45,554 nucleotides of DNA from Nitrospira sp. (GCA_005239465.1 SPAW01000001.1:77884-123437), one strand, 5' to 3'. Counted from the first letter of the stretch, positions 33,643 to 42,268 are shown. Notes: a model not told the origin generated them from the letters alone. Numbers and translations are program-made.

Positions 33643-35598
33643 TCACGAAACCGAGTGGCTCACGACCCGGCTCATCCCCTCTTTACCATCCTCGCCTTCG
33701 TTCATCGCCACCGGCCAGGTCACCAAGCCTGACACGCCCTCCGGCGATCCGACGGCGACTTGCTGCTGCGCGTAGATCTGCGGAAGCTTGTTCGTCCCGA
33801 ATTTCGAGATATAGAGAAACACGTGCTCGCGCGCGTTGACACGCACTGCCCAGGGCTGAAAGTCATGGCGATAAAACTCCTCACAGAGCTGCATCGCGTC
33901 GAGGCAAGAGATCCCGCCCGGCTCATTGAGCGTGTAATAGTAATCCAGCGGCAAATCGTACTCCTCCTGCTTGTGGATCGTGATACCGAACTTCTCTGGA
34001 TTGCGCACCATCGGCGTGTGCCGATAGGCCACGAAGTAGAACAGCTCCACGGAGTGAATCACCGGCTGGTTGTCGATTACGAACTGCCGCGTCTCCATCG
34101 CTTCTTCGCGCGATTCGCCGGGGAAACCATAGAAGGCCATCACGTGGTTCCAAATGCCCGCCTTCGCCGCCAGCTTCAAATTATTCTGGATCACGCTCGT
34201 CTTTGCGTGCTTATCCATTAGGTTCAGCACGCGCTCGTTGGCCGACTCCATCCCGTAATAGAGCGTGCAGCAGCCGGCCTCAGCCGCGAGGTCCCAGACT
34301 GCTTGATCCCGTAACGTTTCCTCAAAGCGAATCAGCGTCGTCCACTTGATGCCGACGTTCTGGTCGACCAACAGCTGCGACACTTTCTTAAACAGGGCCG
34401 GCGGATAGGATTCGTCGGAGAACAGGAAGTGCTTGCAGTTGTATTTGTCCCGCAGCGCCTGCACTTGTTCTACGACCAGCTGCGCCGTCATGCCGCGGTA
34501 CTGATCGAAATAGCCCTGCCCGTGATCACAGAAGGTGCAGCGGCCCCAGTAGCAGCCGCGCGTCGCCAGATAGGGGATGATCCGCTCCGGCACGAAGTAG
34601 TGATCCAGCGGGAATCCCTCGAAGTCCGGCAGCGGGAGCGCCGTCGTCTTCTCCGTATAGACTTCCTTGTTTTGCCGCACGCCCGTCGCCTCTCTATAGA
34701 GGAGATTCGGCACCGTCTCCATCGCCCGCTGGCCGTTCAGCGCCTCAATCCACCAGAGCAACGCATGCTCGCCTTCGTACAGGATCGCCGCGTCGAACAC
34801 CTCGGTGAAGAGGCGCTCGTGGTGCGGCAGCTCTTCCTGCAGGCGCGTGATGACATTTCCACCGACCACGACCTTGATGTGCGGGAATGTCTCCTTGATC
34901 ATCTTGCAGAAGGTCAGGCCTGCCAGCAGCTGCATCTGCGTGCCGATGGAGACCCCGATCACGTCCGGCATTACTTTGTTGATCGCAGGCAAGACCAGCT
35001 GGTTGCAGATGTCGCGATACACGTTCACTTGCTCGTCGTCGAGACAGGCGAAGACTTCCTTCGACACACCCGGACGATAGCCCAGGTTGCTTTCCATCGG
35101 ATAGAAGACGAGCGAGGCCGGATAGTAGGCAGCCGAGATGTACTGCATCGCCTCGCGGAAGGTGTTCAGGGCGCCTTCGAGCTTGTCGGCCTGGTAGAAG
35201 CGCTCGCCGCGCACGATCCGCTTGGCATCCTCGGCCCGCTCCGCCAGATCGAATACGTCAACCGCATAGGCCTGCTCCACCACGGCCTTCTGGTCCGCTT
35301 CCCGCTCCGTCAGCGTTCCGGCCCTCTCCTTGTCCTGGAGGGCTTTGAGCTGCATCCCCAACCGGGCCTTCACCCAGATCAGGAACGCATCGCTGAAGAA
35401 GTGGTCGTACATTTCGATGTTCACATCGCGTTGAATCACCTGATGCCCGGCCTGGCGAAGCACGGCGGTCAAGGAAGGAAGCGCGAGATAGGGCGCCGTC
35501 GGCACCCACTCCGGCGGGAACAGCAGCATGATCTTCGACGACTTCCGATCCTCTTTCTTGATCGGAGTCAAGCCGTCGATTTGGACTAAATTACTCAT
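33643..35598 (-). CDS. B12-binding-type radical SAM protein, copy A (CX4CX2C)
   Basis: About 651 residues. The N-terminal part (about 22-300) is a Rossmann-like cobalamin-binding-type domain (IMLLFPPEWVPTAPYLALPSLTAVLRQAGHQVIQ...GGNVITRL...LYEGEHALLWWIEAL) without a DXHXXG motif. A long charged helical insert is at about 80-190. The radical SAM barrel begins LATRGCYWGRCTFCDHG; the cluster cysteines are C349, C354 and C357, spaced CX4CX2C. FSDESYPPALF and YYGMESANERVLNLMDKH follow. Function unknown. The frame runs to 35655, but the upstream residues come from the GC-rich word repeat, so ATG 35598 is chosen. A paralogue lies directly upstream. Confidence 0.88.
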   Translation of the reverse strand: MSNLVQIDGLTPIKKEDRKSSKIMLLFPPEWVPTAPYLALPSLTAVLRQAGHQVIQRDVNIEMYDHFFSDAFLIWVKARLGMQLKALQDKERAGTLTEREADQKAVVEQAYAVDVFDLAERAEDAKRIVRGERFYQADKLEGALNTFREAMQYISAAYYPASLVFYPMESNLGYRPGVSKEVFACLDDEQVNVYRDICNQLVLPAINKVMPDVIGVSIGTQMQLLAGLTFCKMIKETFPHIKVVVGGNVITRLQEELPHHERLFTEVFDAAILYEGEHALLWWIEALNGQRAMETVPNLLYREATGVRQNKEVYTEKTTALPLPDFEGFPLDHYFVPERIIPYLATRGCYWGRCTFCDHGQGYFDQYRGMTAQLVVEQVQALRDKYNCKHFLFSDESYPPALFKKVSQLLVDQNVGIKWTTLIRFEETLRDQAVWDLAAEAGCCTLYYGMESANERVLNLMDKHAKTSVIQNNLKLAAKAGIWNHVMAFYGFPGESREEAMETRQFVIDNQPVIHSVELFYFVAYRHTPMVRNPEKFGITIHKQEEYDLPLDYYYTLNEPGGISCLDAMQLCEEFYRHDFQPWAVRVNAREHVFLYISKFGTNKLPQIYAQQQVAVGSPEGVSGLVTWPVAMNEGEDGKEGMSRVVSHSVS

Positions 35599-35599
35599 C

Positions 35600-35794
35600 G
35601 TTTGTCGCTCGTCGTTCGTATCTCGTCGTTCGCAAACAGTTCCTTTTCCCTGCATGCGAGATACGCTTCACGGTTCGACCTTTCGACAGGCTCAAGGCCC
35701 CGAGCCGAGTCGAGGGGCAGGCTCACCGTCCGACTCGACTGAGCTCGTCGCAGGCCGAGCCAAGTCGAGGGACGCTTCACGAGATACGCGCCCA
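35600..35794. repeat. GC-rich word repeats and inverted repeats between the two radical-SAM genes
   Basis: CGTTTGTCGCTCGTCGTTCG..., GAGATACGCTTCACGGTTCG, then TTTCGACAGGCTCAAGGCC...CGAGTCGAGGGGCAGGCTCA...GAGCTCGTCGCAGGCCGAGC. No credible gene. The GACTCGACTGAGCTCG area can fold. It belongs to the same vocabulary as 30494-30600. Confidence 0.55.
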
Positions 35795-37693
35795 TCACAT
35801 CTTCCCCGCCAGAGATGGAGGAGCAGGGGCAATGCGACCGGTACTAAACTGAAGATCCGACAATTTCTCCAACCCGAACCGCGCGATATAGAGGAAGATG
35901 TATTCGCGGATGAAGAGCCGCAAATCCCATCCGGGATGATGGTTTCGCTCGAATTCTTCGAACACCCACTCGGCCTCCTCGATGCTCATCCCGTTCTTCA
36001 CGGTATAGTAGTAGTCGAGAGCCAAATCCCACTCGGGATTCTTATAGACCGTCACACCCCACTTCTCCGGATACTTGGTCACCGGCGTGTGCTTGCTCAA
36101 GTCGAACGTGCCGAAACCCAGTGAGTGTACATAGTGTTTGTTCCGCTCCAGGAACTGCACTGACGACCAGGCGTCATCTTTTGTCTCGCCGGGAAACCCG
36201 AAGAACCCCATGCAGTGGTTCCAGATGCCGGCATTGGCCGACAGTTGTAGATGTTTGGTGATCACTTCCGTCGTCGTCGCCTTGTCCATCAGCTTTAACA
36301 CACGTTCATTGCCTGACTCGTAGCCGAAGTGGAGATAGCGGCAGCCTGAGTCGCGCGCGTCTTGCCAGACTTGCGAGTCGAGCAAGCTTTTTTCAAATCG
36401 CATGTGCGTGGTCCAGATGATGTCCATGTGGCTCTCGATCAAGCCACGGGACAGTTTCCGGAAGAGCGCCGGCGGATAGGATTCGTCCGTGAAATGGAAA
36501 TGCTTGGCGCCGTATTTGTCGCGCAGATGCTGGATCTCCGCCAGAATGTCCTGAATCTTCTTCGACCGGTAGCCAGCCGTATAGCCCTCACCATGGTCGC
36601 AGAACTCGCAGCGGCCCCAGTAGCATCCTCTTGTGGCCAGATAGGGCAGGATCTTCGTCGGCACGAAATACTTCTCCAGCGGCAGGCCGTCGAAGTCCGG
36701 CGGCGGAAGGGCCGCCAAGTCCTCGGCATAACTCAAAGGCGAGACATGGACACCTGTTACGTCCTTATAAATCGTGTTCGGCACGTCGGACAGGTCGCGC
36801 TTGGCGCCGACGGCCTCGACTAACTGGAGGAACGCCGTTTCCCCTTCATAGACCACCGCACTGTCGAAGTATTGAAACAGCGGCGACTGTGCGAGCACAT
36901 CGCGCAGACGCGTCACCGTATTGCCGCCGATCGCCACGTGAATGTGCGGGAACTGCTGCTTGATGAGGGCGCAGAAGGTCATAGAGGAGAACAGCTGCTG
37001 CTGCAAGACGATCGAGATCCCGATCACGTCCGGCTGCTCTGCTTCAATCACCGGCTTCACTAGATGGTCGAACACGTCGCGATACACATTCACCTGCGTA
37101 TCGTTTACCGCATCCATCACATCGGAGGAGACATAGACCTTGTAGGAGAGATCCGTCTCCATCGGCGGCATGCAAATCCGCGCAGGCGAATAGACCATCG
37201 AAATGACAGACGTGACCTCGCGGAACACATGAATTGCCCACTCTAACTTGTCGATATCGTAGAACTCTTCTCCGTGGATAATCCGCTTGGCCCGCTCCGC
37301 TTTCTTGATCAGTTCATCCATGCGCGGACGGGTCAGATCGCACAGCGTCATCTGCACATCCATTTCCCAATCGGCCAAATCGCGCTTCTTCGACAGCTTG
37401 CGGAGCCGGTCGAGCTGCTGCGGCACCCGGCGCAGGACGTTCTTCAGAAAGTCCTCGCTGAAGTACCAGTCGTACATTTCGAGGTTGATGTCTTTTTGGA
37501 TGACCGTATGGCCGGCCTGACGGAGGACGGCGGTGAGGGAGGGAAGGCTCAAATAGGGTTCGGAGGGGAACCAATCGGGCGGGAAGATCAGCATGACTTT
37601 CATCTTCCGGCCGCTGGTGGCTTCCGAGGTCTGTCGATGGAGCAGGATCAGTTCTTTGGAAGCCCGTTCGCCCTTTGAATACTCAACTCTCAT
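35795..37693 (-). CDS. B12-binding-type radical SAM protein, copy B (CX4CX2C)
   Basis: About 632 residues, paralogous with copy A along its whole length: MLIFPPDWFPSEPYLSLPSLTAVLRQAGHTVIQKDINLEMYD, IGGNTVTRLRDVL, and LATRGCYWGRCEFCDHGEGY with C357, C362 and C365 (again CX4CX2C). Also FTDESYPPALFRKLSRGLI and HFGYESGNERVLKLMDKA. The conserved DxSYPPALF segment suggests a shared substrate type. The frame reaches 37744; ATG 37693 is a compromise, and M31 (MKVMLIFPP) is also possible, as no start has a strong ribosome site. Likely co-transcribed with copy A despite a 200-nt gap. Confidence 0.87.
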   Translation of the reverse strand: MRVEYSKGERASKELILLHRQTSEATSGRKMKVMLIFPPDWFPSEPYLSLPSLTAVLRQAGHTVIQKDINLEMYDWYFSEDFLKNVLRRVPQQLDRLRKLSKKRDLADWEMDVQMTLCDLTRPRMDELIKKAERAKRIIHGEEFYDIDKLEWAIHVFREVTSVISMVYSPARICMPPMETDLSYKVYVSSDVMDAVNDTQVNVYRDVFDHLVKPVIEAEQPDVIGISIVLQQQLFSSMTFCALIKQQFPHIHVAIGGNTVTRLRDVLAQSPLFQYFDSAVVYEGETAFLQLVEAVGAKRDLSDVPNTIYKDVTGVHVSPLSYAEDLAALPPPDFDGLPLEKYFVPTKILPYLATRGCYWGRCEFCDHGEGYTAGYRSKKIQDILAEIQHLRDKYGAKHFHFTDESYPPALFRKLSRGLIESHMDIIWTTHMRFEKSLLDSQVWQDARDSGCRYLHFGYESGNERVLKLMDKATTTEVITKHLQLSANAGIWNHCMGFFGFPGETKDDAWSSVQFLERNKHYVHSLGFGTFDLSKHTPVTKYPEKWGVTVYKNPEWDLALDYYYTVKNGMSIEEAEWVFEEFERNHHPGWDLRLFIREYIFLYIARFGLEKLSDLQFSTGRIAPAPPSLAGKM

Positions 37694-38265
37694 AGAGATC
37701 TGGTCCTTCTCTCGCCCGACCGCGAAGCGACCCGAATCATTCAAAAAGCCAAGGGGTTGGCAGGAGCCTTTCCGACGTTGCCGTTCGTGACGAGGCGAAG
37801 GAGGTCCAGGCAGATACGCGACCGCAGGCCCCGAGAAGCCGGAGGCGTATTCGCTGGAATACGTTGAGGATTTTTCGGGGCCGAGAACAATGCAGATGCC
37901 TGGGCATCGTTCGCCATAGTAGAACGGTCAAAGTTGGACAGGCTCCAAGGAAACAACATTGTACGGGGATGGGAGAAGGATATTCAAGGGCGGGAGGGGG
38001 ATAGTCAGGCTGCTCACGCTTAAGGCCAGAGCCCTGCTGGTCGCCGTAAGCCTCGTCTTCGCTATGTCCCACAAACTTGGTCCGTTCTAAGCTTTGCTGA
38101 ACGGACCTTCGAACATGTGGGCCATCCGCTTCGCGGTCGCTCATCTTCGCCAACGGCGAATGCAGCAGAGGCTCTGATGCCCGCTCAACCAGCCTGACTA
38201 TCCCCCAATAATTGGGATGAGGAGAGATATGGAGGTGTAAACACAAGGCTCTACGGCCGCTCAAT
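37694..38265. other. 570-bp intergenic region, no credible gene
   Basis: Both strands have only low-complexity frames. The left part (GACGAGGCGAAGGAGGTCC...GTATTCGCTGGAATACGTTGAGG) contains the near-palindrome TATTCGCTGGAATA. The style resembles decayed intergenic repeats of Nitrospira. Near 38171-38194 is CTCTGATGCCCGCTCAACCAGCCTG, matched at 39149-39172, so this region belongs with the repeats around the toxin-antitoxin pair. Confidence 0.4.
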
Positions 38266-38361
38266 CCGAGGGCATCCTTGATGAGACGTGAGAGTCGCCA
38301 CCTGGCAAAGTCAGGACGCTTCAGCTCCTCGACGGCGGATTCAACAAGACCCTGATGGCCC
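38266..38361. repeat. direct repeat, left of the toxin-antitoxin pair
   Basis: CCGAGGGCATCCTTGATGAG...GTGAGAGTCGCCACCT...CTGATGGCCC, about 95 bp. It is matched at roughly 75-80% by 39065-39159 in the same orientation; the copies flank the HigBA-like genes. Confidence 0.75.
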
Positions 38362-38390
38362 TTGCGAATGTCCTGGATTTAGGACACACT

Positions 38391-38729
38391 GTGTTGATAA
38401 AGTCGATCACGTTTCATCCCAAGGCTCTGGCATTCATACGAAGCCAGTCGCCGCCGATCAAGCGCGAGATCGGCGAGACCCTTCGGGACGTTCAGAAAGG
38501 AATCCATCTCGGCCTGCCTCTCAGCAGGCCGATGCCCGCGGTGGCGTCGGGCGTTCATGAACTCAGGGTGAGAAGCGCAACCACAGCCGTACGGGTGTTC
38601 TACATTACAAAATTGGCTGACACGATCCTGGTGTTTCACGGGTTTCACAAGAAGACCCAGAAGACACCGACACATGAAATCGCCGTCGGCCAACAGCGAC
38701 TCAAGGAGGTGTTGCATGGCCACATCTAA
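38391..38729 (+). CDS. HigB/RelE-type toxin (Gp49 family)
   Basis: A 112-residue basic protein of the phage Gp49/HigB type, a likely ribosome-dependent mRNA interferase. SRPMPAVASGVHELRVRSATTAVRVFYITKLADTILVFHGFHKKTQKTP is the family core. The frame is open from an ATG at 38355, but that lies in the direct repeat. GTG 38391 has AGGA 6 nt upstream and starts the recognisable part. It overlaps the antitoxin start by 14 nt, as usual for HigBA. Confidence 0.82.
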   Translation: MLIKSITFHPKALAFIRSQSPPIKREIGETLRDVQKGIHLGLPLSRPMPAVASGVHELRVRSATTAVRVFYITKLADTILVFHGFHKKTQKTPTHEIAVGQQRLKEVLHGHI

Positions 38730-39027
38730 AACCCGCAGGAGTGTCACGGTACGGACGGCCGGAGACCTCGGTCGTGCGTTGGGCTTGTCTGCGGCTGATA
38801 CCGCCGAGCTGGAATTTCGTTCGGATCTCACCGTTGCCCTGGCAAGAATCATTCAAACAGGACGGCTCACCCATGCCGAAATTGCGAAATACGCCGGCAC
38901 GTCAAGAACACGAGTCACCGCCATTGCGAATGGGAACACCCACGGCGTATCCACCGACGTACTTATTCGGGTGCTTGCCGCAACAGGCCATCGTGCCGAG
39001 GTCCGTGTGAAGAAGGTCGCCGCCTGA
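38716..39027 (+). CDS. HigA-type antitoxin with XRE HTH
   Basis: 103 residues. The C-terminal half is an XRE helix-turn-helix: LTHAEIAKYAGTSRTRVTAIANGNTHGVSTDVLIRVLAATG. The N-terminal part presumably binds the toxin. ATG 38716 has a strong AAGGAGG inside the toxin end; longer frames exist but lack it. It likely represses its own operon. Toxin-first order fits HigBA. Confidence 0.85.
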   Translation: MATSKTRRSVTVRTAGDLGRALGLSAADTAELEFRSDLTVALARIIQTGRLTHAEIAKYAGTSRTRVTAIANGNTHGVSTDVLIRVLAATGHRAEVRVKKVAA

Positions 39028-39064
39028 TCTGAATTCTAAGGCTTCGGGCGAGGGGTCGTTCAAG

Positions 39065-39159
39065 CCGAGGGCATCCTTGACGAGATGTGAGAGTCGCCAC
39101 CTACGGAAGGCAGGCCTCTTCCGCTTGGCAACGGCGGAGGCAATAAGGCCCTGATGCCC
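39065..39159. repeat. direct repeat, right of the toxin-antitoxin pair
   Basis: The second copy of the ~95-bp repeat (CCGAGGGCATCCTTGACGAG...GTGAGAGTCGCCACCT...CTGATGCCC). It starts 37 bp after the antitoxin stop. Confidence 0.75.
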
Positions 39160-39356
39160 GCTCAAGCAGCCTGTCGGTCCCCCTACAATATGGAAGGGAA
39201 GGGGAGAAAAGAGCTCGGTCGATGCGCGCACAATGCACATGGACCGGCTTACCTGAAAAAGTAGAAGCTTCCTATTCTGTGGCTCATGCTGACTTTGCTA
39301 TGCGTCGTAATGGTGTAATAACATCAGCCTTCGAATAGTGGAATGGGGGAGACGCC

Positions 39357-40442
39357 ATGAGCAGTTCGGTGTGGCCGTATGATACGTTTCAAGAGCCCGC
39401 ACCGCCGACGCACAGCAAAAGTATAGATCCAATCACCTGCTTTGTAGCGAGTCCCTATGAGCCAAAAAGCAAATGGGACGACCTTTTTAATTTAGTTCAA
39501 ACCGTTGCGGCTACGGTAGGCAAAGGTATTGGGGTACCGATTCAGTGCCATAGAGCCGACCATATTACAAGTTCAGGCTTGGTCCATCCCGAAATTTGGA
39601 AGGCCATACGATCTTCCGACTTAATCATCGTTGATGTGTCCGGGCAGAATGGAAACGTCATGCTTGAATTAGGTATAGCAGCGTCCTGGAAGCGAAAGGA
39701 ACATGTCATCATCTTGAGAGACAAGAACGATGAGAAGTCTCGAATATTTGATATCAACCCGGCCAGACATCTTGAATATGAAACAACCTTCAGCGGATTT
39801 CAGAAGCTTGCAAACGACCTAGGGAACGTACTGAGTAAAGCCATCAGCAATATTCCGGTTCACGCAAAGCCAAAGAGTCCCGCAAAGCTGCCTTTTCAGG
39901 CCAATTTAGTCGGAACTGACGCCCCAGAGCTATATACCGAAGATGAGACTCATCGATGTTTACTGTCGGATTGCTTGGAATTCGGGGCTCCCTTGAATTA
40001 CCGCTACTCTTGGATGAGTTTTGGTGATCTCAAGGTTTCGAACGTATCCGTGCGGGCTGATCTAAAGATGACTCTTGAGATACCATCAAGCGCAAAACTC
40101 GATCCTTTTATGGGCATAATGGTGAGAGGTCAAAGCTTCTTTGCCAACTGGGGCCATCTAGTATTTATCAGGAAGGACGGGAAAGTTCATCTTACTATGC
40201 CAGAGGATGGCGCAGGGAAGTATCACGATGAGCCGATAGGCGAGGTACCAGCCTACAATATGTATAATTTCACCCCGTTTGAGGTTTTGATTGATAGCAA
40301 GGTACTGAGATTTAAGATCAAGGACCATACCTTTGAAAAGCATCTGTCGCAACTTCCATACGTTTTCTCCAGTGGAAGGATCATATTTATAGCGGGATAC
40401 TGTCGAGTCGGGATCAGGAATGTAGTGGCCGAGGAGATGTAA
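39357..40442 (+). CDS. two-domain protein: nucleoside-deoxyribosyltransferase-like N-terminus plus beta-rich C-terminus
   Basis: 361 residues. The N-terminal ~165 residues read ITCFVASPYEPKSKWDDLF...HPEIWKAIRSSDLIIVDVSGQNGNVMLELGIA. This is the pattern of nucleoside 2-deoxyribosyltransferase/TIR-related Rossmann folds, with D93, N98-G-N100 and E104 as candidate site residues. Residues about 200-361 are beta-rich (DFGDLKVSNVSVRADLKMTLEIP-like strands, MGIMVRG, FTPFEVLIDSKVLRFKI), resembling a concanavalin-type sandwich. Such NAD- or nucleotide-cleaving folds fused to sensors are found in anti-phage proteins; a defence role here is inference. AT content is higher than in core genes. GGGGGAG precedes ATG 39357. 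Confidence 0.75.
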   Translation: MSSSVWPYDTFQEPAPPTHSKSIDPITCFVASPYEPKSKWDDLFNLVQTVAATVGKGIGVPIQCHRADHITSSGLVHPEIWKAIRSSDLIIVDVSGQNGNVMLELGIAASWKRKEHVIILRDKNDEKSRIFDINPARHLEYETTFSGFQKLANDLGNVLSKAISNIPVHAKPKSPAKLPFQANLVGTDAPELYTEDETHRCLLSDCLEFGAPLNYRYSWMSFGDLKVSNVSVRADLKMTLEIPSSAKLDPFMGIMVRGQSFFANWGHLVFIRKDGKVHLTMPEDGAGKYHDEPIGEVPAYNMYNFTPFEVLIDSKVLRFKIKDHTFEKHLSQLPYVFSSGRIIFIAGYCRVGIRNVVAEEM

Positions 40443-40449
40443 AAACTAA

Positions 40450-40505
40450 AGACGCCGTGCGAAGAACATGGTGATCGGAACCATTTGCGACACGTGACGG
40501 GCCGG
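40450..40505 (+). repeat. REP-like hairpin repeat, copy a (divergent)
   Basis: AGACGCCGTGCGAAGAACAT...GAACCATTTGCGACACGTGACGG, 8 bp after a stop codon. The most divergent of five co-oriented copies whose consensus is AGACGCC, AACCATTTCGCGGCGCGTGGC. Confidence 0.5.
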
Positions 40506-40610
40506 CCCATTCTCCGCGTACCCCTCGCGCAGCGATGAGCCATGCTGAACTAAAAAGCAGAACTCCTTGGCTCACTCAGCCTCGATCTTAAGTCAAGGAC
40601 AACACACATA

Positions 40611-41372
40611 ATGTCAGCAACTGACGAACACGACGGCCAGGCGAGCCATTCGAGGCTGCCTGAATATTTTGTGATTGCTGAGAGATCGCTGGCTATTTGT
40701 CGCAGTTACGAACCTCAGATTGTCATAGACTCAGACCACCCCCAGAGAGTACACGCTGCGGCCTTCTTCGCCAAGCTACTAAGAGACGCTGATGCGGCGC
40801 TTCTTCTCTTAAAGCTCGGCATGGTTTCTCAGGCTCGATCAATGCTTCGCGTTGCGATCGAATGCGAAATCATACTAGCGAAGTGTTGCAAGTCACCAGA
40901 GTTCTGCGAAGCCTATAGAATAGTTGCCGAGCAAGAACGGTTGCGCCTGCTGAAGGGAATACGGAGAATTAATCCAGGTGATTTTAACGAGGTAAAAGAC
41001 GTAATCAATGAAGAGATGGTGAACAAATTAGCTGACGCGTTAAGGGGCGCACCTGAGAAGAAGCTTGAACAGTGGGCGAGTGAAGTTGGAATGGGCACGC
41101 TATATCAGACTGGATACCGCCTATATAGCGCAGACGTACATTCAGGGGTGCGTTGCTTACAGCATTTCCTTACCTACGATCAATCGGGGATTCCATCGGA
41201 AATCAATTGGAGGCCGGCAGAAATCGACTGCAGAGTCGAGTTAACGGAAGTCTCTAGGGTTGCCCTCAACGGCTTAAGCCTAGCGGGCAATTTATTTGGG
41301 CTCACTCATGACGAAGCATTTAAGCAACATGTAGCCGATCATCACAGGCTCGAAGAATTGGTCGAGCAATAA
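40611..41372 (+). CDS. DUF5677-like helical protein
   Basis: 253 residues, almost all alpha-helical. VHAAAFFAKLLRDADAALLLLKLGMVSQARSMLRVAIECEIILAKCC resembles the DUF5677 pattern (repeated helices with an AR..R...E.....L signature), of unknown function. AAGGA precedes ATG 40611. It lies 168 nt after the deoxyribosyltransferase-like gene on the same strand, is also AT-richer than the core, and may act with it. A REP-like repeat follows immediately. Confidence 0.7.
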   Translation: MSATDEHDGQASHSRLPEYFVIAERSLAICRSYEPQIVIDSDHPQRVHAAAFFAKLLRDADAALLLLKLGMVSQARSMLRVAIECEIILAKCCKSPEFCEAYRIVAEQERLRLLKGIRRINPGDFNEVKDVINEEMVNKLADALRGAPEKKLEQWASEVGMGTLYQTGYRLYSADVHSGVRCLQHFLTYDQSGIPSEINWRPAEIDCRVELTEVSRVALNGLSLAGNLFGLTHDEAFKQHVADHHRLEELVEQ

Positions 41373-41387
41373 GGCTAAGAAAAGATA

Positions 41388-41423
41388 AAGATGCCAGAAC
41401 ACCTTTCGCGGCGCGTGGCGGGT
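41388..41423 (+). repeat. REP-like hairpin repeat, copy b
   Basis: AGATGCCAGAACACCTTTCGCGGCGCGTGGCGGGT, 16 bp after the DUF5677-like stop. The GCCA/TGGC ends pair. Confidence 0.65.
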
Positions 41424-41515
41424 GGCGTCTCTATTCCCCCTCTCTTCTTCATTTGTGTGAGCGCTGCTCCATTGCGTCGTTTACAACTGTAACCAGTGAT
41501 TACTAGGGGGCACGC

Positions 41516-41640
41516 GTGGTTAAGAAATCTCCAGCATCGAAACTCACTAGCATTAGCCCAAGAGACAGGCAATTCCTCGCTCTATTGGCAGACCGACTAA
41601 GGCTAGACCTAAGAAAGAACCACGTGGAAAAAAGGGGGAC
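41516..41640 (+). pseudogene. remnant of a transposase-like 3' end
   Basis: No intact gene. In one frame about 30 codons read RSIGRPTKARPKKEPRGKKGDRLLF then stop, an ending shared by many IS/REP-associated transposase genes that run into a GGGGACAGGCTACTTTT repeat. The other open frame (GTG 41516) encodes about 40 unrecognised residues before entering the repeat. Probably decayed. Confidence 0.4.
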
Positions 41641-41699
41641 AGGCTACTTTTCTGAGAACCTAACAGACGCCAGAAACCATTGCGCGGCGCGTGGCGGGT
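41628..41699 (+). repeat. long repeat with GGGGACAGGCTACTTTT word, plus REP-like copy c
   Basis: AAAAAAGGGGGACAGGCTAC...CTGAGAACCTAACAGACGCC followed by AGAAACCATTGCGCGGCGCG. It is nearly identical to 42202-42268. Its second half is copy c of the REP-like family; CGCCA...TGGCG pair. Confidence 0.8.
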
Positions 41700-41919
41700 A
41701 TCTGGTTCATTTGGTCTCTCTCGTTTGTCTGGTTCCACGGACAAGAGAAACAAGACCAACCAAACAAACTAAATAAACTCGCCTGCCCTCCCCTCCCTCA
41801 CACATTAAAGATTTGGGGTCAGGCATGAGTGGCCAAGTGTCAGCACATCTCGGTCAAAGTACGTGTCAGCAGTTCTCGGTCAGCTAGAGTATTCCTCCCA
41901 CATGGGAGGAGATGACATG

Positions 41920-42200
41920 ATGAAAAAAAACGCTTCACGACCGTCGGCGAAACATGGTCGCTGCAGTCCGCCAAGGCCGACCCCAACGGCAAGTTGCGAC
42001 CGAGTTCAGGGTGGCGCTTTCGACGCTGCAGTGGTGGCTCACTCGGGCTGGCACGGATCCACTCGATCAGGTGGACTGGAGCACCCACTCCCGAGCCCCG
42101 GGACGAGTCCACAATTGCACGTCCCAGGAGGTGGAGCTGGCGGTGCTGGCCTGCCGACAGCGTTTGGCCACGACCAGCGCGCTGGGGTTTTACGAAGGAG
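41920..42200 (+). pseudogene. truncated HTH transposase fragment
   Basis: The frame through ATG 41954 reads VAAVRQGRPQRQVATEFRVALSTLQWWLTRAG...TSQEVELAVLACRQRLATTSALGFY. This is the N-terminal helix-turn-helix part of an IS481/IS3-like transposase; the catalytic DDE part is missing because the sequence runs into the repeat at 42202. Before it, an A8 run and TGA interrupt a possible upstream start. A perfect palindrome TCCTCCCA-CA-TGGGAGGA lies at 41893-41910. Confidence 0.65.
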
Positions 42201-42201
42201 G

Positions 42202-42268
42202 AAAAAGGGGACAGGCTACTTTTCTGAGAACCTAACAGACGCCAGGAACCATTTCGCGGCGGGTGGCG
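42202..42268 (+). repeat. long repeat with GGGGACAGGCTACTTTT word, plus REP-like copy d
   Basis: The second copy of the 41628-41699 repeat; AAAAAGGGGACAGGCTACTT...CTAACAGACGCCAGGAACC, then ATTTCGCGGCGGGTGGCG. CGCCA and TGGCG can pair. Confidence 0.8.

Noticed and set aside
37737-38264. 175-residue minus-strand reading frame
   Set aside because: Low-complexity composition (Ser, Arg, Pro, Leu), no ribosome site, no recognisable domain; overlaps repeat-like sequence.
35600-38265. CRISPR array
   Set aside because: Repeats there are variable in length and sequence with no regular spacers and no cas genes.
38902-39240. 112-residue minus-strand frame across the antitoxin end and the right repeat
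   Set aside because: It covers the HTH gene in antisense and the direct repeat; no independent support.
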